Under the pieces are notes generated by a model. The model was given only the letters and a program-made list of their open reading frames with translations. It made no database searches and was not told where the DNA came from. From the NCBI GenBank assembly GCA_016490735.1, contig JAEMWC010000098.1, forward strand, positions 70,001 through 134,000: a DNA stretch of 64,000 bases. The letters run 5' to 3'. The translations under genes and the position numbers were made by a program. Of this stretch, positions 54,970 to 64,000 are shown piece after piece (position 1 is the stretch's first letter; each line of letters opens with the position of its first letter). Origin of the DNA: Pachyseris speciosa (taxonomy: Eukaryota; Cnidaria; Anthozoa; Scleractinia; Pachyseridae).

Positions 54970-55980
54970 TATAATATTACTCTTCAATGTCAATGTAACA
55001 AAAAAATTATTAAACACAACATAACGAGATGTACCCCTCCAAGTAGAAGATTTTCTTGAAAAGGATGTAGCTCCACTGCTCTTCTGAAATCTACTTTAGG
55101 TTTTGAACACAATGCAGCTGTCAATGGAAGGTATACAAAAAGGTTACCTTTTCTGTCAAAAATAGTATACATTAATTTTTTCAGTACCCCAAACCCCAGG
55201 AAAAATGCCTTTAATTCATTTACTTACAATTTACGTCTCTTTATCTCTAATTTTTGAATTATATTGAATGTCTGTCTGTATGTATGTATTTATTAGTTAT
55301 TTTTTTTCTGGCAAATAAATAAACTAAAACTAAAACACATGATATGTGTGGTTCAGGGTTATCATTAGAAGCCGGCAACCGGCTAAAATCGCCGCCTACT
55401 TTGCCAGAGTTTACCTCTTACTGCCGCCTACTTTGTCCACATTTCCACTCAAATTATTAAATAAAATTCATCATGTCGCCACCTACTTTAGTTAACTCAG
55501 ATGACTATATTTCAAAACTTATTGAAAACCTTAACCCATGTTAGGTCATCAATATTGCACTTGTCTTACATAAATGTAATTGCATGACATTTTCAGAAAA
55601 CCACTTTCTGACCTCCAAAACATGCATAATTAATTAGTTCATTCCATGACTGTCATATTCCCCCTGAAGTTCAGGCAGGACCCTTGCCTATGAATTAATT
55701 ATCGCAGCTAAATTTCTTAGGTAGCTGATTTATTTCTTTTCAAGCTTCGAATCTCTGAAATTTGACACTTGATTCCACAGAAATTAAATAACAAGGATTT
55801 GGGCAGGCGGGATCTGGGCAGGCGGAGTGCACTTTACTGTATATATACTTTAATTAAGCTGATTAAGTTAAAACTGCACATGAAAGCAATGTGGTGTACT
55901 CCATGTTTTCTGATAAAGAACTGCAATGAAATAAAGGGTTTTATTACTTAGTTAGTGGTAATTATACAAATATTATATTT
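54970..55980. other. unannotated stretch, nothing recognised
   Basis: Contains two similar phrases around ACCGGCTAAAATCGCCGCCT and TGCCGCCTACTTTG (55375-55440), a minor local repeat. No supported gene. Confidence 0.35.
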
Positions 55981-55983
55981 TAG

Positions 55984-56244
55984 TATATACCACACAAGTG
56001 AATAGTGCTTTTCATGCACTCTGATTGGTTAACTCGGAGGTGATTAGCAAGCACTATTCACCTCCGAGCAGCTGGCGTGCGAGATTTTACAATTTCCTAC
56101 TGCTTTTTGATACATTGTCACACATAAAGCAATGTTTTAGTCCTCTAATTATTCAGCTTGTGTGGTATTAATACTAAAACAATTATTCACCTCAGTATCA
56201 GTGAAAGTGGTGGATATTTACCTCCACTTCAGTGAATAATTGTT
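55984..56244. mobile_element. paired MITEs, TACCACACAAG family (copy 3)
   Basis: Same composite as at 3691-3992: TATACCACACAAGTGAATAG to GCTTGTGTGGTAT, then ACAATTATTCACC to GTGAATAATTGTT. The second unit is shortened (the GCCGCGAAGCGGC hairpin is deleted). Confidence 0.75.
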
Positions 56245-56416
56245 ACATTGTAAATATTATTATATAAATTTGTATAGCGCAGACTTCTATATGAATATAT
56301 TCATTTGCGCTTCACAGTATTGTTAAAGTAAAATTATGTCAAAAGTAACTAAAAACATAAGAAACTATTAAAAACTACAAACGTATAAACAATCAAAGGC
56401 AACAATTGCCTAGTCA

Positions 56417-57421
56417 TTAACTCATTTCTGTCCGCCATTTTGTACATGTTTTTCTGTAATTTTCGAGGGTCTGAGGTCAAGTTGGTCTGGTTATTCCATT
56501 TAAGGGGTTACCACGTAGATTTCGCTGGTCCACAACATCAAAGGCTCTATCTTTCATGTCACACTAGCTGTCGTTCATTTCTAAACGATCAGTGCAGCTA
56601 CAATTCGTTACTTATTTGATTTATAAGTGTGTTTTTCGAGCCATTTTACACCTCAGAAGCGCCTTGCCTGGCATTATAAAGCTGGGTTGATGGGTAGAGG
56701 CAATCCTTTGAAAGAAAACAGAGGTGAGAAGCAATTTCACACTAAGTGGGCCTTTCATAGTATTCGAGCGACTGGTGGCAATTCACGGAGTGAAGTTGGG
56801 TTTTTAGTCGTTTTGTGAGTGGATTCCGAGACCTGGCATGACAATTTTGGCAAGTTTTGAATGGTAAATAATGCAATCGGTGCAATATTTTGTCAGCAGA
56901 ACCAGGTGGCTCGACACTTATAAAAAATATCTGAAATGAAAATTGGCAGACCTCCATGTCGCCGTTACGCAAGAGAGTCCCAGAATTCCTTTGGGTCACA
57001 AATGCGAACATTACAGACCGTGAGAGCAATTGAAATCAAATAGCGTTATCTAGGTCGCGCTAACAAAGTGAGTGGGAAAATGTGGAATAGATTGCAAGAA
57101 GTGGACAATTCGAAGCTTTCTGCCAACGTAGACTTTAAGCTCAAGAGGATTTTTTGTCTTAGACACTGCCAGACAAAGTTGCATATTGTTTGGTGTTGTC
57201 TGAGGGTGTTCTGAGGCAACATTTTTTGTTTGCAACAGAATAAACGGTCATATTCCATGAAAATTGGGAGTTTTAGGGTGGCAAAGTCTAAGAGCTTGAG
57301 CATTTTGCAATAACAACGGCTCATTTTAACCATAGCCCGGGATTTGGAAAAGTTGCAGGTATTTCAAAGCATGGGTGGATAATTACACCCGTAACTGCAC
57401 AGCGTGACGGAAATGAGTTAA
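56417..57421. mobile_element. 1.0-kb TTAA-flanked non-autonomous transposon
   Basis: Outer TTAA occurs at 56417-56420 and 57418-57421. Inside, CTCATTTCTGTC (left) mirrors GACGGAAATGAG (right). The interior has short open frames on both strands but no transposase motif. TTAA with short ends fits piggyBac-type or Kolobok-type mobilisation; its ends differ from those of the 7.4-kb element at 21355. Confidence 0.75.
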
Positions 57422-57424
57422 ACT

Positions 57425-57670
57425 AGTTAAAAGATAAGACATGAATAAAAATCTATTTAAAAGCTTAATTTTAAAAAAATGACTTTGCACAGCAGTCTTA
57501 AAAGTGTCCAATGTCTTTATGTTGCCAATTGCTGAAGGTAATGCATTCCAAAGATAAAGTGCATCTGACTGGAATGCACGATCGCCTTTTGTTGTGAAAC
57601 AGAGGAAATATTGTGGTGTCGTTATTTCTATTATTTTTATAATTAAACTAAATAATGGCTTCTCACGCAA
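57425..57670 (-). pseudogene. C-terminal tail of a LINE ORF2-type protein
   Basis: The minus strand reads YFLCFTTKGDRAFQSDALYL, then WNALPSAIGNIKTLDTFKTA and VQSHFFKIKLL. The GDRAF...LWN.LP...I....L..FK signature marks the extreme C-terminus of many jockey/CR1/L2-like reverse transcriptases. No upstream domain is present. Confidence 0.6.
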
Positions 57671-57699
57671 AAATAAAGCACATAATTAAAGGTCTCAAG

Positions 57700-58560
57700 A
57701 TTAGACTCTCAAACCTTTGATCTTCTTTTAGAAAGTTATTTTTGCAATTCTTCTTATGCATGCATGAATGTGTTACACATCACAGTACACAAAGTTTGTC
57801 TCCGGCCCCTCGAGCTCGGAGCATCAATTCCTGAAATTACATAATAAGCTTAAGCTTATATCGAATTTCAGGACGAAAAATTGCACACAAAATTGCAGTT
57901 CTTCCCCTCTCCGAAAATTTTACTAGTCAGCAATTTATCCAACAACTTGCCGTGAATCTAGTTATGCCAATTCTCTACCTTTTAGTGCAAGTGCTGCCTC
58001 ACAATCAAGGAAAAGGGTTTTATAAGTATTTTGAATTCTCTTTCGAAAAGTATTGTTTTCAAGAACAAGCTCTCATCAGTTCTTAAATGCGCAAGACTTT
58101 CATATATCAAGTTCATACCTCACTGAGATTGCAATAACACGTGTAATCGATGTTAAGCCGAAAACAGAATGCACTGACAACGGGAAAAAACAATCGATCT
58201 TATGAATATTTATATTTTCATGGACAGTTGTCACAGCAATCGTGTCTATGCTTTAAAATAAATGAATACGTAATGACAGCAACGGTCCTGCGCGACCTCA
58301 GGTGAAGCAAAACAAACCAACAAAGTGTCTTACCTGTATTTGTTGATTAGCGTTCAGTACCCTTTCTTCAGAACAGGCCGAAATAATCGATGGATTGAAC
58401 ATTCAACCCAAGACGCGGAAGTGAATGCATGGCTGAAAGGTCTCACGGGAAAAGAGGCGCTGGCAGATACCCACTAGGGGTGGGGCTGGGAAAACTCATC
58501 CCAGTCATCCTCCAAGCTTGTGTTGTGTGACTCTCTTAGCTATCACTGTAACAGCTAAGT
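57700..58560. other. unannotated stretch, nothing recognised
   Basis: No repeat or exon can be supported. Confidence 0.35.
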
Positions 58561-58570
58561 TTAAAACCTC

Positions 58571-58610
58571 ATAATAATAATAATAATTATAATAATAATA
58601 ATAATAATAA

Positions 58611-58641
<31 letters not shown>

Positions 58642-58743
58642 AAGAAGAAGAAGAAGAAGAAGAAGAGAAGAAAGAAGAAGAAGAAGAGAAGAAGAAGAAG
58701 AAGAAGAAGAAGAAGAAGAAGAAGAAGAAGAAGAAGAAGAAGG
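58571..58743. repeat. (AAT)n grading into (AAG)n microsatellite
   Basis: About 12 AAT units are followed by about 40 AAG units with rare interruptions. The Ser/Phe/Tyr-rich frame here is an artefact. Confidence 0.95.
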
Positions 58744-58892
58744 GTATGGTAGAAAACATCAAGAAAGTATCAGAGAGAGCTACTATGTCAGAAATTCAAA
58801 AGATCTGCATGCTGGGATCTGCGCGAATCCTCAGAAAGGTGCTCAGTGTATGACAGAATGACTGACTGACCAGCAAAGACTGTGATAAAAGA

Positions 58893-58895
58893 GAC

Positions 58896-58937
<42 letters not shown>
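58893..58937. repeat. (AAT)n microsatellite
   Basis: About 15 trinucleotide units. Confidence 0.95.
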
Positions 58938-59095
58938 TAAATAACAATATATAATTATAATAAGAACCTTCCCAGAATCCTTTGCAGCTGGAAAATCGTC
59001 AATCCCAGATAACTTGGTCAATTTGAGGGCAGCAAGACCCCCACGTTGTCTAGAGATAAGTCTTACCATAAACTAATTATTGTACAAGACTAAGG

Positions 59096-59422
59096 GCGAT
59101 GACGTCATTGGTCACGTGACTTTGCTCACAAGTGCGTTTTTGCACACTGTGACGAAATTATTTTGTTATTGAGAAAGCAGTCAACGTGGTTTGAAGCACA
59201 ATGGTGTGAGCCATTTCGGACTGCCCGGGTACCGAACAAAATATAAATATTAAGGGGGGTATATACAATTTTCAAAAAGTGGGAGTCTGGGTACAAGTGC
59301 TATCTCGCGTTGCATTAAACGCGAGGAAACAAAAATTTGGATATTGGTAGATATTTTTATAAAATATACATTTTTGACATTTTGAATGCTGTGACGTCAT
59401 CGGTCACGTGACCAGAACGGAC
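59096..59422. repeat. directly repeated CRE-plus-E-box motif
   Basis: TGACGTCATTGGTCACGTGA at 59100 and TGACGTCATCGGTCACGTGA at 59390 share orientation and spacing of TGACGTCA and CACGTG cores. They may be paired regulatory sites or ends of an unrecognised repeat. Confidence 0.5.
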
Positions 59423-59429
59423 CGAAGTT

Positions 59430-60900
59430 TAATATTCGCTCTTAAAGTTTACTAGAACCTTTCTCCAAGAATATTTTTAAGCGAAGTTGTAGTTTAATAA
59501 ATAGTGTTTTAAAAAATGGCCATGATTACTTTTTCCTAAAAAAGTGCGGCAGTAGAAAATCTAACTGAAAAGTTTGTCAGCTTCCTGCTCAACAACCATT
59601 TGAGGTAGGAATAAAAGAAAATTTTGCCTAAGGCTTGAGAGTATGCTCTTTATGATGGCGTTGTCAGTTTCTTCTAATTTCAATTGCTTTTGGCGAGGAT
59701 CGATGTTTAAGACTTTTTTCAGAGGAGAGGGCCTGGAGGAAAGAACGAAAACGAGGCTATACTTTCGCGCGCTTTTTGTTCACTGCGACGCCGCGCCACA
59801 AAAGGTTAGCTGGAAAAAAAATTCCACGGACTGGACTTGCATTTTCTTTAAACGGAACTTTTTGACGACTTTTTTAATTATTGTTTTTTATGGCTGCTGT
59901 CTGCTCAGGGACAATGCATACTTGAGAAGGTAAGTTGATACAGATAGTTGTTGCTGTTTGTTAAAAAACAAAACAAAACAAAAAGCGCGTTTGTGGTACA
60001 CTTAAATGCACGTCCCACCTTAAAAGTGTTGTTTAATTCTTGAAATTATAAAACTTAAACTAGAAGTTGCAGCAATGCGAATGAAATCAAATTAATGCTA
60101 ACATTAAATGAAAGAATTAAAGTTGCTTAAGGCAACCGATGCAAGCTCAGTAATTTTACTAAATACGATATTTGAAGGTTAAAAACGTATCTTAAACAGT
60201 GACGGAATAAATGATTACTTTACTTTCAACCGGAACTTAAAACGTTACCTTCATTCGCACAGACATCAAAACTTTATTTTATACTGTCCATGAACTAAAT
60301 TCCCTATTACAATTATAACAAAGTGTACAATAAGGCCATTATTCAAAGTATTGGCCTAAGAAAAATAGTTGCGCATAAACAAATACTGGAACAGTTCGTG
60401 CTTTCAAATGGATTACCCTAATGAATTACACGATTCCGACACATAAGTTTAATTTGAGTGGCGAAACATTTTCTTGTATCTGAAAAATTACTGTACTACA
60501 AAAAACGTTTTCACAGAGGTTGTAATGCATGGGGGTTCACATAATTTAATTCAATTTTATAAAGCTAAAAATTGTATATCAAAGATTCAGCATGCAGAAA
60601 CAGAGAAAAGTTTTAAAATCACGGCTGTTTGTGCGAGTTCGTGTACGTGCGCGCTAAACGCGGAGAGTACCTAAGCTTAATAACTCTGAAGACGTCAAGT
60701 ACTTAAGTTTATGTCAAAACCGACCAAGAACCAGTCGAAAAAAACAAAGAAAGATTAGCAAATAATTGTTTTAATAGATTTGGCAGTTTTACAAAGAGTT
60801 ACGCTTCTGGTTTGTGGCACCTATTTACAATGGTAGTCTGAGGAAAAACCTTTTTACAACAATGTTTAAATTATAAGCTTAAGCTTACGGTAAATTTCAT
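59430..60900. other. unannotated stretch
   Basis: A plus-strand open frame of 96 codons lies at 59643-59933, ending next to a GTAAGT-like site (AAGGTAAGTTG at 59927), which might be an exon 3' end, but its product is not recognised. Otherwise AT-rich sequence without repeats. Confidence 0.25.
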
Positions 60901-61155
60901 TTGAATCTATTTTTTAAATTGAGGGGAAATTAAAATGAAATTTGCTATAAGAATGGGTCCAACACAGAAATCCTGAAAACCTTCTTCACAAACAAATTGA
61001 CGATAAACTTGAAAACCAAATTTGAGAGTAGGCTTAACTTCTTGCCGAGCCATACAAAAGTCGGGCACATAAACAAAGACAACGCTTATCTGGCTTATCG
61101 GTTGACCGTAAGTTTTTTGAAGAAAACGACTAAATAAAAGGTCAATGGTAAATAC

Positions 61156-61223
61156 CTTCTCCAATCGTCGAAGAGGTTACATCGGGCCACTGCGTAAATC
61201 GCACGTCCTTCGTATTTAGTCAT
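61156..61223 (-). CDS. possible first coding exon of unknown gene
   Basis: ATG at 61223; reads MTKYEGRAIYAVARCNLFDD then WRR up to a GTATTT donor after 61156 (phase 2). The frame is open upstream to a GTG at 61292 (CALS precedes the Met), so translation could start earlier. Protein-like composition, no recognised domain, and no partner exon was found before the GT4 exon, whose own start makes a fusion unlikely. Confidence 0.3.
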
Positions 61224-61371
61224 GCTCAAAGCACAGCGGGAAAATTTACGTGTTGTCGAATGCAGTCGCGGCGCGAATACAATCCCTTTCACAACATTTT
61301 AGATACATCCAAAAAGCCGTCCATCAAGCCTTGATATAATTCTTCCCAGAGTGGCCAGTTAAAAAATATTT

Positions 61372-61825
61372 TCACAGTCTAACACATCTTCAGGTGACCT
61401 AGTCGAAGTGTCGGAAGGAGAGTGGAGTCGAACGAGGTATCGCACAGCGTTGACGTGGACGTCGTTAATCCACTGACTTGATCTAAAGTTTTATGCTTCG
61501 GACTAGAAATTTTCCATTACTTAGTTGAATTTGACGGCAAATCTCCCATTTTGGCGACCTTTTCAGATTTTCAGCACAGCTCTTTCACCACACAAATCCT
61601 TTTCACAGTCTAACACATCTTCAGGTGACCTAGTCGAAGTGGCAGAACGAGAGAGTCGAACGAGGTATCGCACGGCGTTCAAGTGCTCGTTAATCCACTG
61701 ACTTGGTCTAAGGTTTTATGAGACAGGATGAACCAAATTTCAAAATCATTTCACCGTTTTTAATGTAGTTAAGCTTGGGACTAGAAATTTCCCATTACTT
61801 TGTTAAACTTGTCCGCAAATGCCAC
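61372..61825. repeat. tandem duplication, about 231-bp period
   Basis: TTTTCACAGTCTAACACATC with TTCAGGTGACCTAGTCGAAG and GAACGAGGTATCGCAC occurs at 61369 and 61600. GGGACTAGAAATTTCCCATT also recurs (61502 and 61780). The second copy carries a local insertion of about 50 bp. Confidence 0.8.
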
Positions 61826-62081
61826 TTTCACCACAGCTACAGCGCTGTCGCAAGCAAACCGTCGCTTCGTTTCAGAAGGTCGATTCACTTTCTGTAATTG
61901 GTTAAACAAAATGACGTGTGAATCGCGAGGTGTGGAGAATCTACGATTCGATGACAAACATAGCGGGCAATGTCTTCCTTCGTAATTTTAACCAAAGAAA
62001 AAAATTGCAAAACATTTAATTTTTGGTTTATCGTGAACTAAAAAAACTGTCAGAACAAGAGCGGATAGGCGTGTTTTCAGC

Positions 62082-62193
<112 letters not shown>

Positions 62194-62199
62194 ACTAAC

Positions 62200-62830
62200 A
62201 CTTGTGATTTCTGGTATGAATGAATTAATATGCAAAAACTAAAAAAGGTAAAAATAATAAAGAAAAATTGTATTTTCCCAACTTGCCTCGATCCAAGCCC
62301 ACTCATAAGAAATATCCACAAAAATATGAATACAAACTTCCGTCTGTACAACATTTAACCCCCAAATTTCAATACAACTATTTTTTTTACATTTATTAGT
62401 AACATAGTCTACAAGGTCTAAATAATAAGTCAGTAGTGCATGAATGGGTGGGGCAGGGGTTCTGAACCTTCAACTGATTGTACTTTTTTCTTCTGCTTCT
62501 ACCCCTTACGTAGCAGTATCTACTTATGTCTTAACTTTGTTGCAGAGTCTAACAAAATTGCAAATTCATCACAACTTATCATTGTTCTTACCACCTTGGG
62601 AATGCCACTTTTTTGGTAGCCGCTTCAGTACACGTCTATTATTTCTATTTCTGTATTGTAACCGTTTTCTCCATTTTTACTTTGCTTCAGTGTTGCCCCT
62701 GAAGAAGGTTAGTCATGTCTCGCCGTAATATATGGCATTAAAAGTTACCCTTTTCGACCATCATTTTGTTTCTTTGCCTTATATCTACCTTTTTATGGGA
62801 TATATAATTATATATTGTTATTTCCGGTTT
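62200..62830. other. unannotated stretch, nothing recognised
   Basis: AT-rich with T-runs. A plus-strand open frame at 62444-62728 is not recognised. Confidence 0.3.
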
Positions 62831-62835
62831 CACTT

Positions 62836-62836
<1 letters not shown>

Positions 62837-62900
<64 letters not shown>
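62837..62900. repeat. (AAT)n microsatellite
   Basis: About 21 units. A short GAA run also occurs at 63054-63075. Confidence 0.95.
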
Positions 62901-63325
62901 GGCATGGCATACAGAGCGAGGTAAGCCGCAGTTTTATAGCGTTACAGGGTACGGGGAGGGGAACAAAACCGTCCAATAATCTTTTGCTGTGAACATGAAC
63001 TAAGTCAATGTTATTTCTATTGTTAAGATGACGGCTTCCTTGCATAAAAAATAAGAAGAAGAAGAAGAAGAAGAATACCAAATCTAAGCTAATCTTTAAT
63101 AGCCTGCAACAAAGGAAATAGGAGACGTCTGCAGGTAGGCTAATCTTTAACAATTTTCTTGCGAAATCGGACGCAATAACGCCTGATACTAAGCCGACGA
63201 GGCCGAAAGGTCGAGTCAGCTAAAATCAAGGACCAGATATTTCGACAAGATTGAGCTGGATAATTGCTTTCCAATATTTATGTTCCACAAGTTTATTTAG
63301 AACACTTAAAATTAGAAATCCCCAC

Positions 63326-63400
63326 TTCTTTGATAGCTTAGTTGACAGAGCACTACCTTGATGTTGCAAGGGTCATAACTGCAAATCAAGCTGCGTTTAT
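63326..63400 (+). mobile_element. tRNA-like SINE head remnant
   Basis: TTGATAGCTTAGTTGACAGA (A-box-like) is followed by GCAAGGGTCATAACTGCAAA, where a B box would be expected but is degenerate. Not a functional tRNA gene. Confidence 0.4.
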
Positions 63401-63420
63401 AACTGTAATGATAATAGAGG

Positions 63421-63817
63421 AATGGTGGTGGTGATGGTGATCACGGTTATGATTGATGATGGCGTTGATGATGATGATGACGATGATGATGACGATGATA
63501 ATGATGCCCTATTCATTACTTTAAGAAAGACACCCACCTTAGCTGCATTTAATGTAAGTGTTGCTTGTCCAAACTAGAGCCAAATTTCATTCCGTAGTTC
63601 TAATTTATGATGTATTTACGCCTTATTTAAGCATGTCATTAATCTAATCTTATCCTCTTTCTTAATTTAGTTTTATCTATTAAGTGTTTTATTGCAAGTT
63701 TTACTTTAATTTATATTAGATCTTAATTGAGGACCCTTCTGTAAACCACTTTTAGCTTTGTACATGTGATGTACGTGACGTACGTGATGATGATGACGAC
63801 AACGGTGACGATGATGC

Positions 63818-63848
<31 letters not shown>

Positions 63849-63858
63849 GATGATGACC
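63421..63858. repeat. two GAT/GAC-rich imperfect repeats
   Basis: Imperfect (GATGAT/GACGAT) runs at 63424-63506 and 63780-63858, the second including five GAGGAC units, separated by unique AT-rich sequence. Confidence 0.8.
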
Positions 63859-64000
63859 CTTCAGGGCAAAATTCAAAATATGTGCTTTGAAATACAAACT
63901 ATCGAAAACCAGCTTGTTAGGGCCTGTTTACATGGAGGGAGGGTGCCTCGGCTATCCGATTTACCCGGCTAACCGAGCTACTCTGGAAGGCCAAGGGCGC

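Larger units (their letters stand above)
56250..57690 (-). mobile_element. LINE 3' end, split by a TTAA-type element
   Basis: The coding tail at 57670-57425 and AT-rich 3' sequence at 56416-56250 are contiguous once 56417-57421 is removed. The 3' terminus carries a degenerate ATTATT run near 56260. The rest of the LINE (reverse transcriptase) is absent, typical of 5' truncation. Confidence 0.5.

Noticed and set aside
58505..58762. Phe/Ser/Tyr-rich open frame
   Set aside because: Product of AAT/AAG microsatellites.

Overview
This is an AT-rich, intron-containing animal genome window. It is packed with short inverted-repeat elements, tRNA-derived SINE-like copies, microsatellites and a short run of the metazoan telomere motif CCCTAA. 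The protein content (a GT4 glycosyltransferase joined to TRADD-N-type and ubiquitin-like exons, Penelope-like fragments, and a spliced C2H2-containing transposase-like gene) points to a cnidarian, most likely a stony coral. That assignment rests on family knowledge and is not proven here.

Host gene. The minus strand carries what looks like one modular gene running from about 50.1 kb down to 7.2 kb. In transcription order it has a GT4 glycosyltransferase exon with a start codon (50088-48891), two TRADD-N-like exons (48199-47672 and 40535-40044), an exon with three ubiquitin-like repeats (13595-12879), a third TRADD-N-like exon (11889-11541), a 50-nt exon (9771-9722), and a terminal exon with two ubiquitin-like repeats and a stop (7675-7197). 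Every boundary reads as AG/GT and every junction is phase-compatible (1-1, 1-1, 1-1, 1-1, 2-2, 1-1). The architecture suggests an adaptor or sensor of innate immunity or programmed cell death. A broken TRADD-N copy lies at 1.8-2.2 kb, beyond the stop.

Introns as transposon stores. The 26-kb intron between 40.0 and 13.6 kb holds most of the mobile DNA. (a) 21355-28774 is a 7.4-kb element bounded by TTAA, with inverted repeats of about 0.7-0.8 kb and a spliced but frameshifted minus-strand gene whose protein shows a D..D(32)E pattern and a C-terminal C2H2 finger. (b) 33602-39825 is a hAT element with CAGGG termini and a GAGTA duplication, inserted in an older foldback element and carrying a broken ZNF862-like transposase on the plus strand. 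(c) Inside that hAT, 35324-37641 is a retroelement with a 15-bp target duplication, an intact CCHC zinc-knuckle (Gag/ORF1-like) ORF, and about 254-bp terminal repeats that each encode a type I hammerhead ribozyme.

Flanks. 0-7 kb and 50-64 kb hold no host gene I can name. They contain MITE-like foldbacks, SINE-like copies, a hAT remnant, a LINE 3' tail split by a 1-kb TTAA-type element, degenerate tandem repeats and long microsatellites. Possible unassigned first exons are noted at 61.2 kb and 43.1 kb.
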